Positions 37,918 to 47,780 are shown, counted from the first letter of the stretch. The stretch is 64,000 bases of DNA from Leptospira terpstrae serovar Hualin str. LT 11-33 = ATCC 700639 (GCF_000332495.1 NZ_AOGW02000016.1:124001-188000); one strand, 5' to 3'. Notes: a model not told the origin generated them from the letters alone. A program made the numbers and translations.

Positions 37918-38964
37918 TTAAGATCGATCGGAAGGAATGGCACCTGGGACTTCCATCCCAGTCCCATCATCAGTTGGGTCTGCCTCAGGGTTTTGTTCTT
38001 TAACTTTGTAACGAATCTCAATTTTTTCAGGACTGATTTGTAAAATTTCAATTCCTTTGAGATCTTTGTTTTTGATGATTCGCACTTTAGCAACTTGCGG
38101 CTGTAATTCGGGAATGATTTTGTTTTTTATAGGATCAAAGATATAGTTACAAGGAACTTGCGCCGTAATCCCCGTTAAGATTTGTGCAGAACGAATTGGT
38201 TTTAATGAAAAATAACGAATCGCCACTTGTTCTTCAGAAAGTTCTGCATCTAACTTGCCATCCAGACCCGAACAAACAATTGGAATTCCTGCGGCCGTTT
38301 GTTCTCCTGTTTTATAAGAAAGAGGAATGATATTTACATTCACCGTGACATCTCTGGATCCAAGTACATTCACACCTTTAGGAAGATCAGGAATTCTCAC
38401 AGTTTTTGCGAAAGGTTCTTTTTTGTCGGTTAAGGAAATTTCTGGTAATTGTACTTTGGTGATTTTTTCTAAATCTTGAGGTTTCCCGCTTAAAGTTACT
38501 TTTTGAGGACTTACAATTTGAGTCAGCTTTTCAAAGTTAGCTGGTGGTGCTCCTTCAAATACAACTTCCAATGGTACTACTTTCAGCCCACGAGATTCAA
38601 TTTCAACAGGAACTGTTTTTTTCAGTTTTGTAACTTTGACTCCACTCGGAACACCCACAATTTTTTTAATGGGTACTTCCGTAACACCGAGTTGGACATC
38701 TTCTGGGTCAATCACAGCCTTCATAAATTGTGAATAATAATTCACAACATCTTTCAATCCTTCCACGCGAACTGGAATTGTTTTTTCTGGATTTTTAGAA
38801 TAATTTAAATTACCAGATAACTTTGGATAGTCGACGGGGACATTAATAGTTTTAATTAATACTTTGGAATTCTGAAGGTTGACATAAAAAATACTTGCGA
38901 TGATTAAAGATACAAGTTTCGCTTTCCAGTTTCGGACCACTTTTCCAAGTAACTTTAAAATCAT
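37918..38964 (-). CDS. cdaR: YbbR-domain protein (CdaR-like) partner of the diadenylate cyclase
   Basis: This encodes 348 residues with an N-terminal membrane anchor (WKAKLVSLIIASIFYVNLQ) and three or four YbbR-type beta domains, seen from repeats of the form IPVRVEGLKDV, VPVEIESRGLKVVPLEV, KVTLSGKPQDLEKI. In Firmicutes CdaR binds and adjusts the c-di-AMP synthase CdaA. Its ATG overlaps the cdaA stop by 4 bp, which supports the same pairing here. The C-terminal ~30 residues are Pro/Asp-rich and probably disordered. Confidence 0.85.
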   Translation of the reverse strand: MILKLLGKVVRNWKAKLVSLIIASIFYVNLQNSKVLIKTINVPVDYPKLSGNLNYSKNPEKTIPVRVEGLKDVVNYYSQFMKAVIDPEDVQLGVTEVPIKKIVGVPSGVKVTKLKKTVPVEIESRGLKVVPLEVVFEGAPPANFEKLTQIVSPQKVTLSGKPQDLEKITKVQLPEISLTDKKEPFAKTVRIPDLPKGVNVLGSRDVTVNVNIIPLSYKTGEQTAAGIPIVCSGLDGKLDAELSEEQVAIRYFSLKPIRSAQILTGITAQVPCNYIFDPIKNKIIPELQPQVAKVRIIKNKDLKGIEILQISPEKIEIRYKVKEQNPEADPTDDGTGMEVPGAIPSDRS

Positions 38965-39791
38965 ATACTCACTCCGGTATCTTTCTCTTTTGATTTACGG
39001 AGAGATTCGTCCTTAGATCTACGGCTTCCTGACATAAGACCGCTAACAAGTGCTTTTAACTCAAGAGGTTTGACTGGGTGTAACATTTCCCCTTCATAAC
39101 AAATGGTAATGTCACCCGTTTCTTCTGAAGTAACAATGATAATTGCATCTGTTTCTTCGGAGAGTCCCAATGCTGAACGGTGCCTTGCTCCAAGAGTGGC
39201 AATTTCCACTGAACTACTCATGGGCAAATAAGAAGCCGCACAAACAATTCTATTTTGTTCAATGATGACAGCCCCATCATGAAGCGGAGAATTTTTAAAG
39301 AAAATAGTTTGTAATACTTCTGAGGTTACTTGGGCATCCATAGGAACGGCATTTTCAGAAATATCTTTCAAACTAATGTCTTTGACTAAAACAATGATAG
39401 ATCCGGTTTTTTCCTGAGACATGATCCGGACCGCTTCCACAATAGGATCTAAGTCAAACGTGGGTTTCAAAAAAAACAATCGTAACAAGCGGATGCGAGC
39501 CAAATCCCCAGTTAACCGACGTAACTCGGGTTGCAATAGAACAATGATAGCAAAGACAAGGGCTGGTCTGATATTTGTCAGAATCCATTCCAGAAGTTCA
39601 AAACCTAAATATTCCGCAAGGCTTCCTGAAATCCAAATGATTCCCACACCTAGTAGAAGTTGGATTCCTCTTGTCCTTCTGAGTGTGGTATAAGTTTTAT
39701 ATATTAAAAATGCGACGATTAATACATCCAAAGATATGGAGATATAATTTTTACTCCATGGAATGATGTATAATCCTCGAAAAAAATCCAA
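38961..39791 (-). CDS. cdaA: Diadenylate cyclase CdaA (c-di-AMP synthase)
   Basis: This encodes 276 residues with three N-terminal membrane segments and a DAC domain. Catalytic motifs are NSPLHDGAVII and LGARHRSALGLSEETDAI. It makes the second messenger c-di-AMP from two ATP. The start is TTG at 39791, one base after the dapB stop, with AGGA eight bases upstream in dapB; no ATG lies near enough. It is fourth-to-last in a run dapA-dapB-cdaA-cdaR, so c-di-AMP synthesis and diaminopimelate synthesis are probably cotranscribed. Confidence 0.92.
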   Translation of the reverse strand: MDFFRGLYIIPWSKNYISISLDVLIVAFLIYKTYTTLRRTRGIQLLLGVGIIWISGSLAEYLGFELLEWILTNIRPALVFAIIVLLQPELRRLTGDLARIRLLRLFFLKPTFDLDPIVEAVRIMSQEKTGSIIVLVKDISLKDISENAVPMDAQVTSEVLQTIFFKNSPLHDGAVIIEQNRIVCAASYLPMSSSVEIATLGARHRSALGLSEETDAIIIVTSEETGDITICYEGEMLHPVKPLELKALVSGLMSGSRRSKDESLRKSKEKDTGVSI

Positions 39792-39792
39792 T

Positions 39793-40596
39793 TTAGATTC
39801 CTAACACATCGAACATATTATAGAGACCTTTGGATTTCCCATACAAAAACTCTGCGGCCTTCACAGCCCCAGTAGCAAATGTTTTGCGATCCTGAGCTTT
39901 ATGGGTAATTTCAATTCTTTCTTCAGAACTTAAAAAATAAACAGTATGTTCTCCAACCACTTCGCCGGCTCTCATTGTATGCATAGCGATTTCTTTCTGG
40001 TCCCTTTCTGGATACATTCCATGGCGACCATAAATAACATTGTTTTCGGATCGTTTGGTGGCATTCAATAAAACTTCTTTCAAATACATAGCCGTTCCGG
40101 AAGGAGCATCTTTTTTATGTCTATGATGGATATCCAAAACTTCCACATCGAAGTCTTCGTCTAACACCTTTGCTGCGATTTCAGTTAACTTAAATAACAA
40201 ATTCACACCCACAGACATATTGGGCGAAAACACAATCGGAATAGAGTTCGCTGCCGATTGAATGAGTGATTTATCGGAATCTGTAAGCCCTGTGGTTCCA
40301 ATTACTAAGGGTTTTTTATTTGCCAATGCAGAATTCAAAATGGATTCAAATCCCGTGTGTGTACTAAAATCTATCAACACATCGGAAGTTTCGCATGCTT
40401 TTTGTAAGTCGGTAGAAAGTAAAATCCCCGTTTCTTTGATCCCTGCATGGTTACCAGAATCAAAACCAGCATAGATGGCTCCTTCTCTAACAATAGCAGC
40501 ACTTAACTCTGATTTTTTGGAAAGAGATAACACTTGGATGATGGCCTTCCCCATCCGTCCCCCAGCACCAATCACACCAACTTTGATTTTAGACAA
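39793..40596 (-). CDS. dapB: 4-hydroxy-tetrahydrodipicolinate reductase
   Basis: This encodes 267 residues. N-terminal dinucleotide motif [14 protein letters not shown], then [26 protein letters not shown], and the catalytic [21 protein letters not shown] with conserved His and Lys. It carries out the second committed step of lysine/diaminopimelate synthesis. The start is a TTG that overlaps the end of dapA by 8 bp, with AGGAAGG upstream as ribosome binding site, so coupling with dapA is expected. Confidence 0.95.
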   Translation of the reverse strand: MSKIKVGVIGAGGRMGKAIIQVLSLSKKSELSAAIVREGAIYAGFDSGNHAGIKETGILLSTDLQKACETSDVLIDFSTHTGFESILNSALANKKPLVIGTTGLTDSDKSLIQSAANSIPIVFSPNMSVGVNLLFKLTEIAAKVLDEDFDVEVLDIHHRHKKDAPSGTAMYLKEVLLNATKRSENNVIYGRHGMYPERDQKEIAMHTMRAGEVVGEHTVYFLSSEERIEITHKAQDRKTFATGAVKAAEFLYGKSKGLYNMFDVLGI

Positions 40597-41473
40597 TGCC
40601 TTCCTCTTTTAATTGGAATACTGTTTTTTTGAAAGTATCTGCTGGTGAACCTTCAGATAATGTTGTCATTGGAAGACGAAGTTCATTTTCACAATATCCA
40701 AACCAACTCATAGCTGCTTTGATTGGAATAGGATTGGTCTCAATGAAAGCATTGATAAAAACAGGAAGGAGTTTATAATAAATCTTTCTGGAAGCTTCCA
40801 AATCCCCACGGAGATAAAGGGATACCATATCCACACAAGCTCTTGGAAAAAGATTGGAGACTACAGAAACAACTCCCTTCCCCCCAATAGACAATACAGG
40901 CAATGTTAGGTTGTCGTCCCCTGACAACAAATCAAAGTCAGGCGGTGTGGAAGCAATGACCTTAGCCATTTGTCCCAAATCCCCAGTGGCTTCTTTGATC
41001 GCCGCGATTTTTGGGTGGGCCGCAAGCCTTGCTACAGTTTCTGGAAGTAAATTCACATTGGTTCTTCCTGGAATGTTGTACAACATTACCGGTTTGGAAG
41101 ATACATTGGCAATCTCTGTAAAATGACGATACATCCCTTCTTGTGTAGGTTTGTTATAGTAAGGATTGACGGAAAGAATTCCGTCCACCCCATCGGCACA
41201 AGCAGACTCTGTGAGTTCGATGGCTTCTTTTGTGGAATTGGAACCCGTGCCAGCAATGACTTGGATTTTCCCAGCTACAACTTGAACTGTCTTTTGGATG
41301 AGTTCTTTATGTTCTTCATAAGAAAGGGTGGGAGATTCCCCCGTTGTCCCACAAGGAACCACTCCTGCCACGCCGGACCGGATTTGGTTTTCTAGGATTT
41401 TAAAATAACTATCATAATCGATTTTCCCCTGGCGGAAGGGGGTGATGACCGCAGTATAAACGCCCTGAAACAT
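40589..41473 (-). CDS. dapA: 4-hydroxy-tetrahydrodipicolinate synthase
   Basis: This encodes 294 residues of the aldolase-fold DapA. Motifs are [39 protein letters not shown] (active-site Tyr), [12 protein letters not shown] and the Schiff-base Lys in [10 protein letters not shown]. It condenses pyruvate with aspartate semialdehyde. First gene of the dapA-dapB-cdaA-cdaR run and divergent from the WecA-like gene with 77 bp between starts. Confidence 0.95.
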   Translation of the reverse strand: MFQGVYTAVITPFRQGKIDYDSYFKILENQIRSGVAGVVPCGTTGESPTLSYEEHKELIQKTVQVVAGKIQVIAGTGSNSTKEAIELTESACADGVDGILSVNPYYNKPTQEGMYRHFTEIANVSSKPVMLYNIPGRTNVNLLPETVARLAAHPKIAAIKEATGDLGQMAKVIASTPPDFDLLSGDDNLTLPVLSIGGKGVVSVVSNLFPRACVDMVSLYLRGDLEASRKIYYKLLPVFINAFIETNPIPIKAAMSWFGYCENELRLPMTTLSEGSPADTFKKTVFQLKEEGIV

Positions 41474-41550
41474 AAATTAAACATCGAAGAGGGACGGAAT
41501 TTTGCAATAAAAAACTGCCAAAAGACCCCGTACCGATAAACTTTGCGAAA

Positions 41551-42618
41551 ATGGTCTCTTTTTTCCCACCAATCCTCGCCATTCTTGCCGTTATTAGCCT
41601 TATTTTGCATTCAATCTATGTCCATTCCCGCTTTGGAGTCAAAGATGTGCCAAACGAACGCAGCCTTCACGACGCCGTGACCAAAAAATCAGCTGGGATG
41701 TTTTTTATTCCCGTCTTTCTCGTCTCCGTATTTTATCTCCTCTTTTCCCAAACCGAGGCAAATTCACTTGTTTTCCCTAAGGAACAAAACCAAAGAATAG
41801 GCATCTATCTTTTGTTAGCTGGTGTTCTCGTTTTTTGTATTTTAGGTTTCGTAGATGATTTGTATCACCTCAGCCCAAAACTCCGGTTGTTTTTAGAGCT
41901 CTCTGTTGTAGCTGTATTTTTAGTTTGGACAAACACTGAGATTACCTTTTTTGGAGTGATTTCACTTCCAAAATTTGTCCAGATTTTTGCACTGACCATC
42001 TTCCTTGTTTTTGCAGTCAACTTGGTGAACTTTATGGATGGAATGGATTGGTATTTAGTAACCACGCTTTTCCTTTCTTATTTTTCATTGGCAAGTGTTG
42101 CTCCTCAATTTTATGCAATAGGTCATTTTGGTTATAGTTTGTATCTGATTTTGATGATTTCAATGTTTGGATTTATATATTATAATTTTCCAAAAGCAAA
42201 ATTATTTATGGGAGATAGTGGATCCTTATCCTTAGGTTTTTTTGTTTTGGCATTACCTTTGTTTGTTGGTAAATGGGAAAATTCAAATTCAAATGTTTGG
42301 GATGTGACTAATTATTTTTATTTGTTTCCCTATTTCTGGTTGGATGGAATTTTTATTCTGATCAAACGTTTCTTCCAAAAGAAACATTTGTTCTCAGCAC
42401 ATAGAGAACATCTCTACCAACGAATCACGGAAACCAAATTTGGGAAAATCGGATCTTTGGTTATTTTTTCCTTCTTAAACCTCACGGTTGTTTGTATACA
42501 TTTTGTATTGAAGTCCAATGGAATTTCTAACCTGCTAATACTTACCATCATTTTCCTTTATTCGGTCATTAGTTATGGACTCCTTTGGACAATTGTACCT
42601 AGAAAAAACCTTGCATAA
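41551..42618 (+). CDS. WecA/MraY-family polyprenyl-phosphate sugar-1-phosphate transferase
   Basis: This encodes 355 residues with 10 or more membrane segments. Catalytic acidic motifs typical of the family are visible: LGFVDDLYHLSPKLRLFLE, NLVNFMDGMDWY, LFMGDSGSLSLGFF and the cytoplasmic AHREHLYQRI His-rich loop. It transfers a sugar-1-phosphate from a UDP-sugar to undecaprenyl phosphate, starting an O-antigen, teichoic acid-like or other surface glycan. The sugar is not readable. The next gene (DUF368) handles the same lipid carrier. Confidence 0.85.
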   Translation: MVSFFPPILAILAVISLILHSIYVHSRFGVKDVPNERSLHDAVTKKSAGMFFIPVFLVSVFYLLFSQTEANSLVFPKEQNQRIGIYLLLAGVLVFCILGFVDDLYHLSPKLRLFLELSVVAVFLVWTNTEITFFGVISLPKFVQIFALTIFLVFAVNLVNFMDGMDWYLVTTLFLSYFSLASVAPQFYAIGHFGYSLYLILMISMFGFIYYNFPKAKLFMGDSGSLSLGFFVLALPLFVGKWENSNSNVWDVTNYFYLFPYFWLDGIFILIKRFFQKKHLFSAHREHLYQRITETKFGKIGSLVIFSFLNLTVVCIHFVLKSNGISNLLILTIIFLYSVISYGLLWTIVPRKNLA

Positions 42619-42645
42619 AGTCTTCGCACTCCCATCCTTTCCTTT

Positions 42646-43629
42646 ATGCCTCTATCGAAAAAAGAAATTCTATTCTGCCTTCTCAATGGTTTTCTCATCG
42701 GGATTGCCAACCTCATCCCCGGTGTTTCCGGAGGGACTTTTGCACTCATCCTTGGACTATATGACAGGTTGATTACTGCCATCACTTCCTTAAACTTAGA
42801 AACCATCAAAGTATCGTTAGCTTTAGTGTTTGGTTTTTGGAAAGAAGATGTAAGAAAACGTTTTGCAGAAGAGATGAAACGAATTGATTTCTGGTTCCTA
42901 GTATTTCTGGGAATTGGTCTTTTGTTATCCGTTGTTTCTGGAGCCAAACTCATTCAGTTTTTACTCCAAAACTACCCACAAGCAACACTTGCATTGTTTA
43001 TCGGACTGATTTTCCCTTCGCTTGCTGTTCCTTACAAACTCATCGAAAAACATAGCTTAGTGGTTTGGTTGTTCCTCATCCCAGGAATTCTTCTCACCAT
43101 CGTCCCTAGTTTTTTTATGGGAGATACTACGGGTTCCGAAAATCCACTGATAGCTTTTCTTACAGGAGCTGTTGCTATTTCTGCAATGATTCTTCCAGGG
43201 ATCTCTGGTTCTTACATTATGCTCGTGCTCGGTGAATACCAAATCGTAATTGGAAAACTATCCACCATCCTCGAACCAAGTTCGATAGTATTTCTGGGAG
43301 CCTTTGGGATTGGATGTTTACTAGGACTTCTTATTTTTACTCATTTTGTAAAATGGTTATTTTTGAAGTATAAATCTCATACAATGACATTTTTACTTGG
43401 TCTTATCCTTGGATCTTTCTTTATCCTTTGGCCATTCAAAGACTACGCCAATGGTCAGGCGATCGTGGGAAGATCAGGAGAAGTAAAAAGAGACATTCAA
43501 ATCGCCACAGCAAAAAATGTATTCCCTAAAGACTTTACTGAAGCGCAAATCCCACTCGCAGCTCTTGCCCTTGGACTCCTTCTAGGTTTTGGTCTCAATC
43601 GATTGGAATCTTTACAAGAGAAGAAGTAG
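42646..43629 (+). CDS. DUF368 (PopT-type) undecaprenyl-phosphate transporter
   Basis: This encodes 327 residues with eight or nine membrane segments and the duplicated DUF368 signature: GIANLIPGVSGGTFALILGLYDR and MILPGISGSYIMLVLGEY. Recent work assigns members of this family (PopT) to recycling of undecaprenyl phosphate across the membrane. Its position 27 bp after a WecA-like enzyme that uses undecaprenyl phosphate fits that role. The last 35 bp overlap the 3' end of the convergent ammonia-lyase gene. Confidence 0.88.
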   Translation: MPLSKKEILFCLLNGFLIGIANLIPGVSGGTFALILGLYDRLITAITSLNLETIKVSLALVFGFWKEDVRKRFAEEMKRIDFWFLVFLGIGLLLSVVSGAKLIQFLLQNYPQATLALFIGLIFPSLAVPYKLIEKHSLVVWLFLIPGILLTIVPSFFMGDTTGSENPLIAFLTGAVAISAMILPGISGSYIMLVLGEYQIVIGKLSTILEPSSIVFLGAFGIGCLLGLLIFTHFVKWLFLKYKSHTMTFLLGLILGSFFILWPFKDYANGQAIVGRSGEVKRDIQIATAKNVFPKDFTEAQIPLAALALGLLLGFGLNRLESLQEKK

Positions 43630-45100
43630 AATTACTTAACCTTTCCATTAAAGTCTGGATTTCAAAATCCAGACTTCTATCTTCTGCCATTGTCTCTATC
43701 CCAAGAAATAAATCCAAGTTCGGAACTAAATCCTTTCTTTTAGCAAACCTTGAAGATTGGTAAATAGTAAAAGCTAAAATCGATAACAACTTATACCCGC
43801 TAGCAACCGTTCGGCGATTTCTCAAAACAGAGATGGCTCCCATCGGAACAATATCTTGGTTATTTCCATTCGTGGGAATAGACTGAACAGAACCCGGCAT
43901 ACTATCTCTTCGCACTTCTGCTGTTAGATGTGTGGACATAAGCCCTAATCCTGAAAGGCCCGCATAAGTCCCTGGTTTTTCTGATAACATCAGCGGGAAC
44001 TCACCATTTTCTTTTGGTTCAAAAAGATAATTCAAAAACCGGTCCACCCAAGTAAACCAAACTGCCATGGCATTCTGCAAACGATCTGCTGCAAAACTCA
44101 CTTGGGCTGCATAAAAACCACCACCTTCGGCAAACCGTAGACCATCTTCTGATTGAATCAAAACTGGATTGTCTGAAAGAGAATTTAACTCCCGTTCTAC
44201 GGTCTCCCCAACAGATACAATTTCATCTAAGAGGGAACCTAGGATTTGTGGAATACAGCGAATGGAATAAATATCTTGGATTCTGCTTCCCTCTTGTTTC
44301 TCTTTGGAGTTTTGGGACACGGTAGGATAAAGAATACGAACGATTTTTTTTGGGCCGTCAAACTGTTTGTGGTTGTGATAGGCAGGATGAAAGGCATCAG
44401 CAAACACTGAGTGAAAACTAAATAGGTATTGTAAAAGTTCTACTGAGTAAGAAAGAAGGTTACGAAACTCTAAGACCTGGAGACCAAGTAAGGCCGTTGT
44501 AAAACTGGTTCCATTGGTGAGGGAAATAGCTTCTTTTGCTTCTGGAGACCAAGGAAACCCTGGAATTTTTGACTTCCCTCCATTCCACCGGCTGGGTCCT
44601 AAATCCTTACCAAGACCTGTAAATCCAGACTCACCAAGAAGGGCTAATGGGAGATAACTCAAAGGAATCAAATCTCCCGATGCAGAAAGGGAACCCCTTT
44701 CTGGCAAAACAGGTATACAATCCAATTCCAAAAGTGCATTCAATAGTTCTAATGTTTCAAAACGAATGCCCGATCCACCAAGCGATAAACAATGGATCCT
44801 TGCTGCAAGGACTGCCCTTGCTTCTTTGTGATTTAGATGGGAATGCGGAATCCCATCTTTGGAAAAAACTGGTTCTACTGTCAGATGGTAAATTAAAGAT
44901 TTTTGGATTTTTACAACATCCTCATTGGAAGTGAAGGCATGAGGGCCAAATCCCGTATGAATTCCATAGATTAGTTTTTCTTTAGAAGATTTTAGAATGG
45001 CTTGAACTTGAGTTCGTTCTTCGTCGATTTTAGGACGAACGGAAGTTAAATGGGAAAAGGAACCAGATTTGGATAATGTTTGGAGTGTAGATAAGTTCAA
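43595..45100 (-). CDS. hutH: Histidine/aromatic amino acid ammonia-lyase
   Basis: This encodes 501 residues of the MIO-containing lyase family, with YGIHTGFGP (catalytic Tyr45) and the self-cyclising Ala-Ser-Gly at residues 140-142 (GSLSASGDLIPLSYL), plus LTNGTSF and the conserved C-terminal helices. Histidine ammonia-lyase (histidine to urocanate) is the best guess, but the selectivity loop is unusual (KSLIYHLTVEP), so phenylalanine or tyrosine lyase is possible. No hutU, hutI or hutG is adjacent. Start is a TTG without a clear ribosome binding site. Convergent 35-bp overlap with the DUF368 gene. Confidence 0.82.
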   Translation of the reverse strand: MNLSTLQTLSKSGSFSHLTSVRPKIDEERTQVQAILKSSKEKLIYGIHTGFGPHAFTSNEDVVKIQKSLIYHLTVEPVFSKDGIPHSHLNHKEARAVLAARIHCLSLGGSGIRFETLELLNALLELDCIPVLPERGSLSASGDLIPLSYLPLALLGESGFTGLGKDLGPSRWNGGKSKIPGFPWSPEAKEAISLTNGTSFTTALLGLQVLEFRNLLSYSVELLQYLFSFHSVFADAFHPAYHNHKQFDGPKKIVRILYPTVSQNSKEKQEGSRIQDIYSIRCIPQILGSLLDEIVSVGETVERELNSLSDNPVLIQSEDGLRFAEGGGFYAAQVSFAADRLQNAMAVWFTWVDRFLNYLFEPKENGEFPLMLSEKPGTYAGLSGLGLMSTHLTAEVRRDSMPGSVQSIPTNGNNQDIVPMGAISVLRNRRTVASGYKLLSILAFTIYQSSRFAKRKDLVPNLDLFLGIETMAEDRSLDFEIQTLMERLSNSTSSLVKIPID

Positions 45101-45109
45101 AGTAATTTA

Positions 45110-45132
45110 AAACCGGGGAATCTCCCCGGTTT
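45110..45132 (-). terminator. GC-rich terminator hairpin between the antiporter and hutH genes
   Basis: AAACCGGGGA (45110-45119) and TCCCCGGTTT (45123-45132) form a perfect 10-bp stem with a 3-nt loop. It follows the antiporter stop (minus strand) by about 10 bp and precedes hutH on the same strand, followed by TTTTAAATT-like sequence. It should separate the two transcripts. Confidence 0.7.
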
Positions 45133-45142
45133 GTCCAAAAGT

Positions 45143-46612
45143 TTAGACGAAGAATACGAAGGTAATTAGGATAAATACAGGAACTAATATTCCCATAGAG
45201 TATGCTAAGTAACCACCAAAGGATGGCATCTTTACTTTGTTTTCTTCTGCAACAGATTTCACCATAAAGTTAGGAGCGTTACCAATATAGGTGTTGGCAC
45301 CCATAAAGACCGCACCAACTGAAATGGCTTTTAAAATTTCTTCCGCTTGGACATTTCCAATGAACTGACCTAAAGTGAGAGGGCTTGCAGCACCCACTGG
45401 AGTGAGTAAACCAGAAGCTAACGAACCGAAGGTGAGGTAAGTTGGCGCATTGTCAAGAACCGACGAGAAAGCTCCTGTTGCCCAGAAAAACTGCCAGTTT
45501 TGTGTGATTCCCAGTTCCTTACCATGTGCTTCGAGTAATACAAGCGCAGGAATCATCGTAATGAAAATTCCAATGAAAAGATAAGCAACTTCTTGGATGG
45601 GGTGGAGAGTGAAGTTGTTGAACTTACGGTTTTCTTCTTTAGAAGTAAACTTAGAAAGACCAATCAATACAAGTAAAACGGCTTCTCGGATAAATCCAAG
45701 AGTAGGAGTTTCATTGATTTGTGGAATGTAGTTACTGTTTAAAAAAGCAACAGCTAAAATCACACCAAGTAACCAAATGAAGTTTACCTGACCACCGATC
45801 GAGAATGGAGTCGCAAGTTTATCGTCTTTTTTAATGTCCTTTTTTGTTTCCTTTTTGTAAGCGAGAGTGTCCCATACAAAATAAACGGCAAGTAAGATCA
45901 CAGTGGCAAACAACATCTCAGGCAAGAGTTTGAATGTCCAAGTGAAAGGAACTCCTTTTAAATAACCAAGGAAAAGTGGAGGATCGCCTAGTGGTGTTAA
46001 GGAACCGCCAATGTTGGAAACAAGGAAAATAAAGAATACAACCGTGTGAACCACATGTTTTCTTTCGCTATTTGTTTTTAACAAAGGACGAATGAGTAAC
46101 ATCGAAGCACCTGTGGTTCCAATAAAGGAAGCAAGGCCCGCACCGATTAACAAGTACAATGTGTTATTGAGTGGGGTAGCATGGATGTCTCCCTTGATAA
46201 CAATTCCACCGGAAATATAAAACAAAGATCCGAGTAAAATAATAAAAGGGATATAATCGAAGAAAACTGTATGAACTATATTATGGCTGTAACCATAAAC
46301 AAGTAGAACCACAAAAGAAATGGCTCCGAGTCCAACAGCAAGAATCAATTTGTTATTATTGTCTTCCCACCAATGAGAAGTTTTGTGAGAAGCAACTGGC
46401 AAAATTGCAATGGAAAGTAAAATGGCAACAAATGGCAATACTGACCAATATGGCAATTCCTGATGTACTGATTCGCCGTGAGACGAATGTCCTGTTTCTT
46501 CCTGAGTGGTTGGTTGCGTCGGAACCGAAGTCGGGTCTTCCGCAAATAAACCTGCTGTTGTCACTGACAAACAAACCAGGAATACTATCGTTGTGAGAAG
46601 CTTCTTCAACAT
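45143..46612 (-). CDS. NhaD/ArsB-type sodium:proton antiporter
   Basis: This encodes 489 residues with a signal-like first segment ending in AGLFA, a polar periplasmic stretch rich in Thr/His, and about 12 membrane segments. Features such as FIGTTGASMLLIRPLL, FLVSNIGGSLTPLGDPPLFLGYL and SSVLDNAPTYLTF match the NhaD/ion transporter superfamily, whose members exchange Na+ for H+. Two starts, 46621 and 46612, are close; 46612 has AGGA at the better distance. The frame opens to 46690 but that start lies in the neighbour's coding region. Confidence 0.87.
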   Translation of the reverse strand: MLKKLLTTIVFLVCLSVTTAGLFAEDPTSVPTQPTTQEETGHSSHGESVHQELPYWSVLPFVAILLSIAILPVASHKTSHWWEDNNNKLILAVGLGAISFVVLLVYGYSHNIVHTVFFDYIPFIILLGSLFYISGGIVIKGDIHATPLNNTLYLLIGAGLASFIGTTGASMLLIRPLLKTNSERKHVVHTVVFFIFLVSNIGGSLTPLGDPPLFLGYLKGVPFTWTFKLLPEMLFATVILLAVYFVWDTLAYKKETKKDIKKDDKLATPFSIGGQVNFIWLLGVILAVAFLNSNYIPQINETPTLGFIREAVLLVLIGLSKFTSKEENRKFNNFTLHPIQEVAYLFIGIFITMIPALVLLEAHGKELGITQNWQFFWATGAFSSVLDNAPTYLTFGSLASGLLTPVGAASPLTLGQFIGNVQAEEILKAISVGAVFMGANTYIGNAPNFMVKSVAEENKVKMPSFGGYLAYSMGILVPVFILITFVFFV

Positions 46613-46667
46613 GCTCACCATCCTATTTTTTTTAGGACAGCTTACCTGAAATCCAAACCTCGTGGAA

Positions 46668-47699
46668 CTAAAAAAACCGAGATTCTCCAATTTTTAAAGG
46701 AATGAAATGATCTTCTGAGATACCCGCTCTTTTTAACTCCTCTTTAGTGCGGGGCACAGGAGAATCTAAGGCCTCATCCGAGAGAACAAAGGTCATATAA
46801 TGCATCGGAACCAAATATTTAGCCTTCAAGTCCACAAAAGCTTGGACCGCTTGGATTGGATCTACATGTACGGGTTCCATCATCCAGCGGGGTTCTGTCG
46901 CTCCAATGGGTAAGATGGCAACATCAATCGGTCCCAATCGTTCCGAAATTTCACGAAAATGGGTATAATATCCGGTATCTCCTCCAAAGTAGACTTTTTC
47001 CTTTTCGCCAGAAATTAGATAACTCCCCCAGAGAGTTTCATCCCTATCGAATAACCCACGCCCGCTAAAGTGTTGGGTAGGGGTGAAAGTGATGCTTAAA
47101 TCGTTAGTTTTTGTTTCTTCCCACCAATCCATTTCCTTCACATTTTTTAAACCTTCAGCTAACAAGAGTTTACTGTTTCCGATTCCCGTAAAAACTAGGG
47201 GATGGAATTTTTCTTCTAATTGTTTCAGAGTGGGCAGATCCGTGTGGTCGTAATGATTGTGTGATAAGATGACAATATCAATTCGAGGTAGGTTTTCGAT
47301 TTTGATTCCGGGAGGAGTGTAACGTTTTGGTCCAATAAAACTAACCGGCGAACACCTCTCACTCCATATAGGATCTGTTAGGATGTTCACTCCATCGATT
47401 TGAATGAGAGTTGTGGCATGCCCAACCCAAGTCACAGATAGTTTGGAATGGTTAGTCAACAATTGGTTCCCATCATTTTGCAAAATGGGAAAGGGTGGAT
47501 AATCTTTCGGATCTAAACTATGGGGAAGTTGGAAACGTTGGAATTGCCAAGAGATTACATTCCATAAACCTTTGGTTTCAAAGTTGGGGTTTGGGTTTTT
47601 AAATCCATCGGCTGTATGGTGGGAATTACGAACACTGGCATCGGCAAAACAGGACAACGAAAAAAAGACAAGTAAGGATATTAAAGATAGGGACTTCAC
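46668..47699 (-). CDS. Exported NAPE-PLD-like metallo-beta-lactamase hydrolase
   Basis: This encodes about 343 residues. From a GTG at 47699 the protein has a lipoprotein-like signal (VKSLSLISLLVFFSLSC), then an MBL domain with VTWVGHATTLIQIDGVNILTDP, VILSHNHYDHTD and VYFGGDTGYYTHF, characteristic of UlaG/NAPE-PLD-type phospholipase D-like enzymes. The frame runs upstream to 47951, but that would overlap the divergent gene at 47781 heavily. Probably acts on a lipid or other phosphodiester at the envelope; substrate not known. Confidence 0.82.
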   Translation of the reverse strand: MKSLSLISLLVFFSLSCFADASVRNSHHTADGFKNPNPNFETKGLWNVISWQFQRFQLPHSLDPKDYPPFPILQNDGNQLLTNHSKLSVTWVGHATTLIQIDGVNILTDPIWSERCSPVSFIGPKRYTPPGIKIENLPRIDIVILSHNHYDHTDLPTLKQLEEKFHPLVFTGIGNSKLLLAEGLKNVKEMDWWEETKTNDLSITFTPTQHFSGRGLFDRDETLWGSYLISGEKEKVYFGGDTGYYTHFREISERLGPIDVAILPIGATEPRWMMEPVHVDPIQAVQAFVDLKAKYLVPMHYMTFVLSDEALDSPVPRTKEELKRAGISEDHFIPLKIGESRFF

Positions 47700-47780
47700 G
47701 AGGATTAGACCGAAACAAACTTCGTATGTTAGGAATTTTCGATTGCGTTTTTTAAAAACGGGAACCACCTTTTTGTTATT

